From the NCBI RefSeq assembly GCF_014645515.1, contig NZ_BMLW01000001.1, positions 558,001 through 622,000 on the forward strand: 64,000 bases of DNA, written 5' to 3'. The notes beneath the pieces are model-generated. The model worked only from the letters and a program-made list of their open reading frames with translations. It did no database searches and had not been told where the DNA came from. Positions 25,829-34,691 of the stretch are shown here, one piece after another. Every line of letters starts with the position of its first letter. Positions within the stretch are counted from its first letter, which is position 1. The DNA is from Oceanobacillus neutriphilus. GTDB lineage: Bacteria > Bacillota > Bacilli > Bacillales > Amphibacillaceae. The position numbers and the translations under genes were made by a program.

Positions 25829-28486
25829 TTATTTTTCTCCTTTATTTATTTTTATCATTCTGAGTTCACCAGGTTTAAGTTTATTATGTTTCTCTTGCCA
25901 CTTCATTTCATTTTTCTCTTCTAAATTAGAAACGATAATATCGTTTTTGAACATGCTATTTATTTTTCCCGCTTCAACTTCTGTGTTTCTGCTATTAAAT
26001 AATCTTAATACATAATCCTTTGAACTATCTGATTTTACAATAGTTCCATAAACACCTTCCGAGTGCTTTACTTCCAAAAGTGAATGACTTAATGGTAACT
26101 TCTTATTCAGCGGATTAGTAGGGAAATAATCTATCGGATTAATTGATTTATCGTAGTCTTGTAATTGGTAGACTGTCGAATCAGTTGCGTAGTCGACATA
26201 TTTTTTGAAAATTTGATTTTCATTATAGTCTGATTGATAACCAAATGCGATTTCAAAATAATTTTTCTTTTTCATTTGACAGCCTGGTGTTTCAAATACC
26301 ATATAATCTAGACCACTTGGACGACCGGGGCGTCTGTTTAAATCTGGATAACCTAACGCTCCGTAGGATCTAAAAATAGTTACTCCAATGTCTTTATACC
26401 CTTCACTTACAAACTCGTATTCTTTGCTGCTTCTAGTATAAATTGTTAACACATTTTTTCTGTTTACAGCTGTTACATGGTTTAATAATGGATAGATTGG
26501 ACTCGGTTCTTCAAAATACTGTTTTTCTCTCCAGTATTTTTCTTCATCACTATAAGTCTTTCTTTTGATGATACTATATTGAGTGCCAGGGTAAGAAAAT
26601 TTATTTTTTTCTTTCCCTGAAAAAATTAATCTTACTCGATGCTGTTCAGCATCATTATTAAAATGTCCTGATACTTTTATAATAGATGATCCTTTTTCAA
26701 GCTTTAGAGTTATTTTATATTTTAATTTGGAGGTAGTAACTTTATTTTTTCGCTCCTCTAAATCTTTAGGTATCATCATTTCTCCTTCTAATTCCATCGT
26801 ACTTAATAATGGAGATACTTTATAGTTAACATTTGCAAAACCCATGTAATCCACTATCTTCAAATCTTTATCGGGATAAGAATAATCAAAACTGTCTCCT
26901 TCATCTCCGGTATCTTCAATATACACTGATTGGTTGTGAAGCGTATCCGTTTCTTTATCTAAAACACTAATACCTCCTTTGCCTTGATAGATTTTATATT
27001 TTTCATTTTCAATAAAGTGATTATTATTCACTTCAAAAGTTTTTTCCGATTTTTCTTCTTTTATAAAATACGTCTGGTATGATAACCCTTTCAAATCCTT
27101 CGCTTCAAAAATCACATCTGTTTCATAATGAAATTTATCCGAATCTATCTTGCTTGCATCATTCCTTAAAACTCCATGGTTTTTTTGAATCGATTGAATT
27201 ACTGTATAATCAACTCTTTTATTTGCTAAACAAATTGAAAATGATTCTGATTTTGTAAAAACTTTAGCTTTAACTAAACTATTTCTTTTATACGGCATTG
27301 TATTGAACACAATTAAAGGGGCTTCTTTATTTTGTTTAGCTAATGATAGAGAAAGAAGTTTCAATAAATATTGTTTGTGAGAATAAGCTAAGTTAAGTGC
27401 ATTTTTTGTTTCTCTTTCTATATAATCATTCGTTTCTTCGGTTAAATTAGCAGAAGAATGTGTTTGACACAGCACTAAAGTTTCCCAGGTTTTGTCTAAT
27501 AATCCATGACTGTACTCAATGCCTAAGCTGTCTAAAATTGTCATGATTGGCTGCAATTCATAGGTTAAGACTCTTTCACATTTATCCTGCATTGCTTTAA
27601 CATCAGCTCTTGCAGAGTAAATGGAACGATGAACTCTGTGATATTGTGTAGAAATCAGCTCATGCTTGTGCGTTTGAAGATTTTTTCCTCTTTCTCTAAC
27701 TCGGTTGAGGAATTTTCCCCAGGTGGTTTCAACAAATTCAATGTCCTTTTGTTGTTCATTGTATTCTTTTATTCTCTCATCAATATGACGAACCATTGGA
27801 TTTTGATCAAATCCCAGAGGAAAAACAAATTCATTCTCAAGCGTTGAATAATCTAATAAGCGGTTAATCAACTGATGAACATTTATTTTATTATAATCAA
27901 CAGCTTTATCAGAAAACAAAGTCCCTTCTTTAAACCCATAACATCCATATCCATAGCCCGCTATCATGGTATACACTAACAATTTAGAACCATCATTTGA
28001 TTCTAAATAAAATTCTGAGTCGAGATTATATTCATCTCCTACTCCCCGGGTAATAACAAAATCTTCAATTCCAAATTGGTTAAATATTTTAGGAAAGTCT
28101 ACCGAATGTCCAAATGAATCAGGTAAATAAGCTATTTTAGATGTCTTACCTAATCTTTTTGACGTCTTTATTCCCAACCTTAGATTGTTAATGACTGATT
28201 CTCCACTCGTTATAAAACTGTCTAATTGAGAATTGAATGGGCCTACAACTAACTTCCCTGATTTAACGTATTTTTGTATCCTTTTTTCTTCCTGTGGAAA
28301 CATGTTTATGAAATCGTCTATTGGAGCTGTTTGGCCATCCATATAAAAATTATTTATTTCTTTATTATCAAATGCGTCTAATATCTCCTTCATATTATAC
28401 GAAAACTGTACATCTGCATCTTGAACAGTAAAATACCAAATCAAATCCCAATGTGTGTGATGAATTGAATGAGCACGTTTCTTCAA
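25829..28486 (-). CDS. Glycoside hydrolase family 38 alpha-mannosidase, MngB-like
   Basis: 885 residues, close to the length of E. coli MngB. Zn-site residues are in HHTHWDLIWY (His 12, Asp 14), the catalytic nucleophile in AYLPDSFGHS (Asp 123), and a middle-domain His in LCQTHSSANL. C-terminal beta-sandwich domains follow. There is no signal peptide, so it is cytoplasmic and should hydrolyse a mannoside phosphate delivered by the adjacent PTS. 2-O-alpha-mannosyl-D-glycerate, an osmolyte, is the known substrate of the MngA/MngB pair and is the leading candidate. It starts at TTG 28486 with GGAG 8 nt upstream. Confidence 0.92.
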   Translation of the reverse strand: MKKRAHSIHHTHWDLIWYFTVQDADVQFSYNMKEILDAFDNKEINNFYMDGQTAPIDDFINMFPQEEKRIQKYVKSGKLVVGPFNSQLDSFITSGESVINNLRLGIKTSKRLGKTSKIAYLPDSFGHSVDFPKIFNQFGIEDFVITRGVGDEYNLDSEFYLESNDGSKLLVYTMIAGYGYGCYGFKEGTLFSDKAVDYNKINVHQLINRLLDYSTLENEFVFPLGFDQNPMVRHIDERIKEYNEQQKDIEFVETTWGKFLNRVRERGKNLQTHKHELISTQYHRVHRSIYSARADVKAMQDKCERVLTYELQPIMTILDSLGIEYSHGLLDKTWETLVLCQTHSSANLTEETNDYIERETKNALNLAYSHKQYLLKLLSLSLAKQNKEAPLIVFNTMPYKRNSLVKAKVFTKSESFSICLANKRVDYTVIQSIQKNHGVLRNDASKIDSDKFHYETDVIFEAKDLKGLSYQTYFIKEEKSEKTFEVNNNHFIENEKYKIYQGKGGISVLDKETDTLHNQSVYIEDTGDEGDSFDYSYPDKDLKIVDYMGFANVNYKVSPLLSTMELEGEMMIPKDLEERKNKVTTSKLKYKITLKLEKGSSIIKVSGHFNNDAEQHRVRLIFSGKEKNKFSYPGTQYSIIKRKTYSDEEKYWREKQYFEEPSPIYPLLNHVTAVNRKNVLTIYTRSSKEYEFVSEGYKDIGVTIFRSYGALGYPDLNRRPGRPSGLDYMVFETPGCQMKKKNYFEIAFGYQSDYNENQIFKKYVDYATDSTVYQLQDYDKSINPIDYFPTNPLNKKLPLSHSLLEVKHSEGVYGTIVKSDSSKDYVLRLFNSRNTEVEAGKINSMFKNDIIVSNLEEKNEMKWQEKHNKLKPGELRMIKINKGEK

Positions 28487-28526
28487 AACTCTTACTCCTT
28501 TCCTCGATTCTATTTTATTCGGTTAC

Positions 28527-28555
28527 ATCATAGCATTTAACATTTTCAGCAATAA
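28527..28555 (-). promoter_or_regulatory. Promoter of the alpha-mannosidase/PTS operon
   Basis: Minus strand: extended -10 TGCTATGAT (core 28527-28532), 17-bp spacer and a weak -35 TTATTG (28550-28555). A poor -35 with upstream activator repeats is typical of an activated promoter. Confidence 0.5.
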
Positions 28556-28576
28556 AGGCTTTAAAAATATGAAAAT

Positions 28577-28604
28577 CTGCAACATTCTATTTCAATGCTG
28601 CAAC
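28577..28604. promoter_or_regulatory. Direct repeats CTGCAAC with 21-bp period, candidate activator site
   Basis: CTGCAAC occurs at 28577-28583 and again at 28598-28604, exactly two helical turns apart. They lie just upstream of the -35 of the mannosidase promoter and about 75 bp before the divergent PRD regulator. PRD activators of the MtlR/ManR type bind such repeated sites upstream of weak promoters. Confidence 0.55.
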
Positions 28605-28676
28605 TTTATGTAATGGATATATAAAACGAGATTGTTATAATAAAAGTAAGATTACAATAGAAGGAGGACAGCCGCT

Positions 28677-30605
28677 ATGACAAATAAAATTAAAAAAATT
28701 CATGCGTTAATAAGTGAGTTACTATCAACCAATGATTATATTACAGTAGAAGAATTATCAGAAGCGGTCAATGTATCTCCCAGAACGATTCATAATTATT
28801 TAAACTCCATGGAATTTTCATCTATCATCTCAAAAGCAGAAATAGAAAGACGGCCAAACCTAGGTGTTAAACTTAGCTTAAATAAAAAAAGAAAGCTGGA
28901 AGTACAAGCTAAATTACAGAATGTCTCTTTTGCTCCAATCAGCAAATATAATTATGATGATTTTGCCTTTATTATGATACATTTATTTATGATGAAACAT
29001 TATTTAGCTTTATCATACATCAAAGAAAATCTTTATATCTCTTCTTCAAGCCTCCAAAATATCGTCAATGATATAAATGATTTTTCATCAAAATTTTCTT
29101 GTGAAATAATCTATTTTAAAAATAAAGGCTTAAAAATTTTAGGGTCAGAGAATGATATTCGCAGTTTGTTTTTATTCGTTATAACCAATTATATTAGCTT
29201 TAGTTCTAACGGAGATCAAAAAGGCCGGCTCTCTCAAAGAACAGAATTAATCATTGATACTTTCTTTAACCAAAAAGAGAAAAAGGATTTACTTGATTTA
29301 GTTGAGTATTATGAAAAAGCAATGCAATCAAGAGTATGCGAAAATGATTTTAACCTTATATTACTTTACTTAATGATAGTCATTGTGAGATTAAAAGGAG
29401 GAAATATATCCAAGGAAAATAATATTAATGATATGGAAAGCAGCATGGAATATCAATATGCCATCATGTTGAAATTCCATATAGAAAATAAGTTTAATAT
29501 AGAAGTGCCATCAAGTGAACTTATTTATTTAGCCAAGATACTAATGTCTGCAAGAAAACAGATGAATGTCATTAACGAAAACAATGAAAATGATGTTATA
29601 GATAGCTTTATTCAAACAATCAGTACTGGGCTAAATATTGATTTGACAATGGATGAAGAATTAAATAAAAACTTACAAACTCACCTTAGACCTGCGATTA
29701 ATCGGATGAAGCAGGGTATTCCGTTTAGTAATCCATTACTTAACCATATTAAGAATGAATATACTGAAGTCTATCTATTTGTACTAACGACAATTGAAGA
29801 TATTGAAAAAAACGAGAATATATATTTTGACTCTAATGAAATCGGGTATATTTGTTTGCATATTATAGCTGCTATCAATAGGCCTAAAAATATAAATTCT
29901 ATTAAAACTACGTTAATTTGTGAAGAAGGTTTATCTATCGAGATTTATCTTAAAAATAAAATAGAAGCTTCTTTTAAAGAAATTGAAATTATAAATATTC
30001 ATAGAACAGATAGTTTCAAAGATTTTGAGCTGACAAAATATGATTTAATTATCAATAGCACACACTCTAAAATGAATTCCCCTAACGAAGTGTCAATATC
30101 ATCCATCTTTTCTGAAGATGATTATATAAAAATAAAACATTATATTACCTTTAATCAAACAAAAAAACAATATGAAAAAGATGATTTATTTAAATATCTA
30201 ACTACTGTCAGAAAAAAATACAGCTCTCAACAAGAATTTATCTATAACAATTGTAACTACCTTTTCCAAAATGGGTACGTGACTGAGTCTTTTATTGATA
30301 CAGTGGTTGAACGATTGAAAAAGAGTTCAACATACGTTGCCAGAAACATTGCAGTAATACACGGATCAAAAGAAGAAGTTTTAGAGGATATTGTGATGAT
30401 AGTTAATTTAACGGAGAGTATAACATGGGAAGGATACAATGTTAAAACAATCATTTTTATTGTCACAAAAATAGATAACTCAAACCTATTTGTTCATTTA
30501 CTCCGGCAAATTATGCGGATTGCCTCCTCTGATGGCTTAGCTAATAAATTACATTCTTGTGAAAATAATCATGATCTCTTTAAATTATTAGAGGAAGTTA
30601 AGTGA
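28677..30605 (+). CDS. PRD-containing transcriptional activator (MtlR/ManR/BglG-type)
   Basis: 642 residues. N-terminal DNA-binding helix-turn-helix (about 1-60, YITVEELSEAVNVSPRTIHNYL), then a middle section with two PRD domains (HLRPAINRM and YICLHIIAAI mark the second). A short EIIB-Gat-like segment follows (about 410-500), then a C-terminal EIIA-2-like domain beginning RNIAVIHGSKEEV, with a candidate phospho-His. These regulators are phosphorylated by the PTS and activate the matching transporter operon. It is divergent from the mannosidase-PTS operon and shares its control region. It has AGAAGGAGG 8 nt upstream and is very AT-rich. Confidence 0.9.
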   Translation: MTNKIKKIHALISELLSTNDYITVEELSEAVNVSPRTIHNYLNSMEFSSIISKAEIERRPNLGVKLSLNKKRKLEVQAKLQNVSFAPISKYNYDDFAFIMIHLFMMKHYLALSYIKENLYISSSSLQNIVNDINDFSSKFSCEIIYFKNKGLKILGSENDIRSLFLFVITNYISFSSNGDQKGRLSQRTELIIDTFFNQKEKKDLLDLVEYYEKAMQSRVCENDFNLILLYLMIVIVRLKGGNISKENNINDMESSMEYQYAIMLKFHIENKFNIEVPSSELIYLAKILMSARKQMNVINENNENDVIDSFIQTISTGLNIDLTMDEELNKNLQTHLRPAINRMKQGIPFSNPLLNHIKNEYTEVYLFVLTTIEDIEKNENIYFDSNEIGYICLHIIAAINRPKNINSIKTTLICEEGLSIEIYLKNKIEASFKEIEIINIHRTDSFKDFELTKYDLIINSTHSKMNSPNEVSISSIFSEDDYIKIKHYITFNQTKKQYEKDDLFKYLTTVRKKYSSQQEFIYNNCNYLFQNGYVTESFIDTVVERLKKSSTYVARNIAVIHGSKEEVLEDIVMIVNLTESITWEGYNVKTIIFIVTKIDNSNLFVHLLRQIMRIASSDGLANKLHSCENNHDLFKLLEEVK

Positions 30606-30705
30606 ATGTATTGAAAGAGTTTTAGAAGAATAATAGTTGAATGCAATGCTGATATTAAACTACACTCTTTCAAGCAGACAGTGCAAATCAAAAGTTAATC
30701 TATGC

Positions 30706-30748
30706 AACAGCCTGATTCAATGTCTTGTTGTCAGGCTGTTTAATTTAA
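30706..30748 (+). terminator. Terminator after the PRD regulator
   Basis: AACAGCCTGA (30706-30715) pairs perfectly with TCAGGCTGTT (30731-30740) and is followed by TAATTT. It lies about 100 bp after the regulator stop. Confidence 0.7.
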
Positions 30749-30832
30749 CTGGTAACGTTCTTCTTGGTAGATATGGATCTAATCTTATCCTCTACTAATT
30801 CTTAATAACTTTTGTACTCGGATTCTCGAAAT

Positions 30833-30962
30833 TTATAACGAGGGAGGATGGACACCAACCTTTTGATAAAGTTCATTCTGTTTTTGGGTTAACTTACCTA
30901 TTACACGACATATTCATACTCCTCTCGCAACTGTTTAATTTTTGCATGAACACGTTAAATTT
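30833..30962 (-). pseudogene. Frameshifted coding trace, unidentified
   Basis: On the minus strand one frame reads RVHAKIKQLREEYEYVV and stops; the next frame continues IGKLTQKQNELYQKVGVHPP and ends at 30833. The join looks like a single frameshift in a once-continuous coiled-coil-like protein. No start, ribosome-binding site or family assignment was found. The remaining 30963-31265 stretch holds nothing I can support. Confidence 0.35.
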
Positions 30963-31265
30963 GTTGAATTGATTCACTATTCTCTATTTATAATTCGATT
31001 ATATTTTTTAGCTTTGTAACACATACTCCTTGGAATACTTTTCTATAATATGGGTTAGCATTAACTGCTAAACTAAAGTGGAACATTATTGTTTGATAAG
31101 AATGAGTGCTTTTCTGGGGAGATCCATGTTAATATCTATCCAATCCTTATACTCCAACAGGAAAGAGCTTTACTGGAAATTAGATTACGTTTCTCACTGG
31201 TCCTAAAATTACATTAATAATAAATTCAAAACAAATTAAATCGTAAAAAAACATCTCCCACTTAT

Positions 31266-31745
31266 CTATATTTTTTCTTTTCGTCTTACATTTGGTTTAA
31301 GGATAAATTCTTTATTTTCAAAGTAATTACCTAACCTAGAAAATATAAAAGCAACAATAGTTGCACAGATAACAATTCCATAAAAGCCTGCGCCTATCCC
31401 TATACCAACACCACCAACAAAAAATATCATTGCAGCTGAGGTTAGACCCTTTACCTGTAAACCATTTTTTAAAATTACACCTGCACCTAAAAAGCCAAGT
31501 CCTGAAACAATTTGCGCGGTCAATCTCATTGGATCCATCCGAATTCCAATAAGAGAGCCATTAAACGTTACCACACTTTCTATGGAAACAATGGTAATTA
31601 ATGCACATGAGATTGCTACATAAGTATATGTTTTCAGTCCAGCAGGTTTACTCTTTGCGGAACGATCCCAGCCTATGATAAATCCCAAAATTCCACTGAG
31701 AATAATTCGAAAATACATTTCAGTATTTGCAACTATTTCTTGCAT
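31266..31745 (-). CDS. MgtC/SapB family membrane protein
   Basis: 159 residues with four to five membrane segments. Family hallmarks are ILSGILGFIIGWDRSAKSKPAG, RLTAQIVSGLGFLGAGVI and KGLTSAAMIFFVGGVGIGIG. MgtC relatives influence magnesium homeostasis, membrane potential or acid and intracellular survival; the biochemical role of the short SapB-like forms is unsettled. It stands alone, with GGAG 8 nt upstream of ATG 31745. Confidence 0.9.
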   Translation of the reverse strand: MQEIVANTEMYFRIILSGILGFIIGWDRSAKSKPAGLKTYTYVAISCALITIVSIESVVTFNGSLIGIRMDPMRLTAQIVSGLGFLGAGVILKNGLQVKGLTSAAMIFFVGGVGIGIGAGFYGIVICATIVAFIFSRLGNYFENKEFILKPNVRRKEKI

Positions 31746-31816
31746 TCATTTCACTCCAAACTTTGTTTCTCCATTTCTAAATATCTACACTTATTTTATC
31801 GCCCACATAATAATCT

Positions 31817-31855
31817 AAAAACGAGCTTCAAATTGACTCATGAAACCCGTTTTTG
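31817..31855 (-). terminator. Terminator downstream of the phosphoesterase gene
   Basis: AAAAACGaGCTTCA and TGAAACcCGTTTTT form a stem with one mismatch around a 10-nt loop, with T-runs on both strands, so it may work in both directions. It separates the phosphoesterase gene from mgtC. Confidence 0.65.
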
Positions 31856-31890
31856 AAATGAATAAGTTTAATTTAACATTCTATTATCGG

Positions 31891-32568
31891 CTATCTATTT
31901 TCCACATGATATACCTTATTATTCGTAATATCTAAACAGTTTAAACTGCCTCCGTAAACAGCTCCGCCGTCGATTCCTATGATATTATTTTCTCCAAAAT
32001 AAACACCATGGTTATCCTTCTTGCCATGTAAGTTTGCTGTGTTGGTATGACCGAATATCACCGTTTTTTTATCTTTATATCCATTGTGGAATTTATCTCT
32101 GATCCAAACTAGAATATAAGGATCTGTTTTTTCAATTGGAGTGTCTGGATCAACACCCGCATGGACAAAAATATATTGGTCTGTTTTGTAATAGTAATCA
32201 AGTGTTTTAATAAATGCAACGTGTCTTTGAAAATCTTCACTGTCCGGTATTCTCATTTCATTTATTTCTGAATCATAGCTTTTCAAAGTGAAAATGGCTC
32301 CGTTCTTCTCCCATCTTTTCCATGCATTTTCCTCATCTTCTGCAGCAGCAACCATCATATCATCATGATTCCCTCTTAATACAATAGCCCCTTGATTTTT
32401 TAATTCTATTACTTTATCCAAAACCCCTCTTGCATTCGGACCACGGTCCACATAATCACCTAATAAAATCAGCTGGTCTTTCTCTGCATTATAATTTACT
32501 TTTTCCAGCAAGCATTCAAATTTCTCAAGCTCACCATGAATATCACTTATGACTAAAACTCTATTCAT
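31891..32568 (-). CDS. Metallophosphoesterase (PPP-type serine/threonine phosphatase or diadenosine tetraphosphatase-like)
   Basis: About 225 residues. Dinuclear metal motifs are complete: SDIHGE (Asp 9, His 11), LLGDYVDRGPNA, RGNHDD, a downstream FVHAG and IFGHTN. This is the bacterial PPP/ApaH-like fold; small members dephosphorylate proteins or dinucleotide polyphosphates. ATG 32568 is supported by GGAGAGG; the upstream in-frame extension has no ribosome-binding site. It is 100 bp downstream of the peptide transporter genes and could be co-transcribed with them. Confidence 0.87.
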   Translation of the reverse strand: MNRVLVISDIHGELEKFECLLEKVNYNAEKDQLILLGDYVDRGPNARGVLDKVIELKNQGAIVLRGNHDDMMVAAAEDEENAWKRWEKNGAIFTLKSYDSEINEMRIPDSEDFQRHVAFIKTLDYYYKTDQYIFVHAGVDPDTPIEKTDPYILVWIRDKFHNGYKDKKTVIFGHTNTANLHGKKDNHGVYFGENNIIGIDGGAVYGGSLNCLDITNNKVYHVENR

Positions 32569-32668
32569 ATAACCCTCTCCATATCTTAATGCTATAAATC
32601 TCAAAAATATTCTTTGGACTTAAACAAGTTCTTATAAATACCCTTAATTGGAATGCTTTAATTACGCA

Positions 32669-33580
32669 TTATTTATCCCTTGGATCGAACGCATCTCTTA
32701 AACCATCCCCTACGAAATTAAAAGCTAATACTGTAATTAAAATCATAAGTCCAGGGAATATCGGATACCACCATGCATTCACCATAATATTAAAATCCTG
32801 TGCAGCTTGTAACATGTTTCCCCAGCTCGGTGTTGGCGGTTGAATACCCAATCCTAAGAAACTCAGCCCTGCCTCTGATAAAATAACTCCTCCTACACTC
32901 AATGTTGCAGATACAATTATCGGGCCCATAGCATTGGGCAAAATATGCCTAAACATAATTCTACTTGTTTTAAGGCCCATTGTTCTCGCAGCCAATACAA
33001 ACTCTCTATTTCGAAGGCTTAAAAATTCCCCTCTTACTAATCTTGCTGTGCCAGTCCAACTAAAAAGAATAAATACTATAATAAGTGTCTTCAATCCCGG
33101 TTCTAATACAGCAAGCATAGTAATCAATAAGAAAATCTGCGGGAAGGAGATAATAACATCAACAAATCTCATTAAAATAGAATCTACTACTTTACCAAAA
33201 TAGCCAGCACTTGCACCTATCACGACTCCAATTGTTTTCATACCAATTACTGCCGTAAAACTTACTAAAAGGGAAACTCTTGCCCCATATAATAATCGAC
33301 TAAATACATCTCTACCCAGTTCATCCGTTCCTAAAAAGTGCTCCATACTAGGAGGTGCTAATGTGTTGAGTAAATCTTGCTTTGCAGGATCGAAAGGAGC
33401 AATCCATGGTGCGAATACAGCCATTCCCACAACAATAATAATAGTAATGCCACCCAGAACTGATAATTTATTTTTAAAAAATTTTTCTACACCTATTTTT
33501 AATAATGATTCCGGTTTATTGGTTATGTTATTTACTTTTTCAGGGTCTTGTTGATTTACGGTTATTTCTTTTGCATTCAA
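32669..33580 (-). CDS. Dipeptide/oligopeptide ABC transporter permease (DppC/OppC type)
   Basis: 303 residues: OppC_N-type start ([19 protein letters not shown]), [20 protein letters not shown], about six membrane segments, and the EAA-type loop [18 protein letters not shown]. It partners the permease encoded 14 bp upstream. Start at TTG 33580 with GGGAG 8 nt before it. It is the last gene of the second peptide-uptake operon. Confidence 0.94.
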   Translation of the reverse strand: MNAKEITVNQQDPEKVNNITNKPESLLKIGVEKFFKNKLSVLGGITIIIVVGMAVFAPWIAPFDPAKQDLLNTLAPPSMEHFLGTDELGRDVFSRLLYGARVSLLVSFTAVIGMKTIGVVIGASAGYFGKVVDSILMRFVDVIISFPQIFLLITMLAVLEPGLKTLIIVFILFSWTGTARLVRGEFLSLRNREFVLAARTMGLKTSRIMFRHILPNAMGPIIVSATLSVGGVILSEAGLSFLGLGIQPPTPSWGNMLQAAQDFNIMVNAWWYPIFPGLMILITVLAFNFVGDGLRDAFDPRDK

Positions 33581-33594
33581 GTTAATCTCTCCCT

Positions 33595-34545
33595 TTAATA
33601 TTCAATCCTTGGGTCGAAAATTGCGTAAAGTATATCTGCAAGCAAATTACCAACTACTACCAGCAAGGCAGATACCATGACCAGTCCCATAATTAATGGA
33701 TAATCCCTTTGAAAGGTAGCATCAATAAATAGTAATCCAATACCTGGCCAATTGAATACCTTTTCTATAATTACTGAGCCTCCAATAAAGTTTGGTAACA
33801 TTAAACCTGTCATTGTAATAACTGGAATCAACCCATTACGCAAACCATGTTTATATACGACCTTCCCTTGCTTAAAGCCTTTAGCCCTGGCTGTACGAAT
33901 ATAATCCTGATCAAGAACATCGAGCATACTCGTTCGAGAGTACCTTGTAAGTGAAGCCATATCAGACGTTCCAAGAACAACAGCTGGTAGTATAAGATGA
34001 TGAAGTCTATCGAATATGCTAAACGGCTCATTCAATGTCGCTACACCACCAGTAGGAAACCATCCAAATTGGACTGACAAAAAAGTTACGGCCAGCAGAC
34101 CAATCCAGAAATTTGGTGTTGCTACACCCAAGAATGAAAAGGTAGTAAAAGTATAATCTTTAAGGGTGTACGGTTTAGTTGCGGAATATACGCCGATTGG
34201 GATTGCTATAGCAAACGCAATAATAGCTGAAACTATCATTAATAATAAGGTGTTGGGCAGCCGTGCAAGAATCATTTCCTGTACAGTCATACCTTGATTA
34301 ATTAATGAATACCCTAGATTCCCCTGCAGAATTTGGCCCATCCATTTTACATATTGAACGGGAATAGGATCATTCAATCCATAATGTTCTAAATATGCTT
34401 CCCTATCCTCCGCACTTATTTCTGGATCTATAAATAATGCAGTCGGTTCTCCAGGTGCTAATTGGACTATCCCGAAAGAGACCATTGATATACCGACTAA
34501 AACAGGGATAGTCAGTAAACATCTTCTTATGATGTATGTAATCAT
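33595..34545 (-). CDS. Dipeptide/oligopeptide ABC transporter permease (DppB/OppB type)
   Basis: 316 residues with the [16 protein letters not shown]-terminal motif, six membrane segments and the permease loop [23 protein letters not shown] 34545 follows AGGAGAGG. It shares the family with OppB at 10366-11292 but is clearly diverged, so the two transporters are not recent duplicates. Confidence 0.94.
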   Translation of the reverse strand: MITYIIRRCLLTIPVLVGISMVSFGIVQLAPGEPTALFIDPEISAEDREAYLEHYGLNDPIPVQYVKWMGQILQGNLGYSLINQGMTVQEMILARLPNTLLLMIVSAIIAFAIAIPIGVYSATKPYTLKDYTFTTFSFLGVATPNFWIGLLAVTFLSVQFGWFPTGGVATLNEPFSIFDRLHHLILPAVVLGTSDMASLTRYSRTSMLDVLDQDYIRTARAKGFKQGKVVYKHGLRNGLIPVITMTGLMLPNFIGGSVIIEKVFNWPGIGLLFIDATFQRDYPLIMGLVMVSALLVVVGNLLADILYAIFDPRIEY

Positions 34546-34651
34546 GCGACACCTCTCCTATAAAAATAAAGTAAATAACTTATGGTGGAAGTATTATTAA
34601 CCTAATTACAGTCATTAAAAGGCTGTAGTTGAATTAGCCCTTTTTTTAATC

Positions 34652-34679
34652 AAAGGGAGAGGACCTCACCTCTCCCTTT
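34652..34679 (-). repeat. Stem-loop between the binding-protein and permease genes of the second peptide operon
   Basis: AAAGGGAGAGG (34652-34662) and CCTCTCCCTTT (34669-34679) form an 11-bp perfect stem with a 6-nt loop. Neither strand has a T-run directly after it, so an mRNA stabiliser at the binding-protein 3' end is more likely than a full terminator. Confidence 0.65.
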
Positions 34680-34691
34680 ATAAATAAATCA

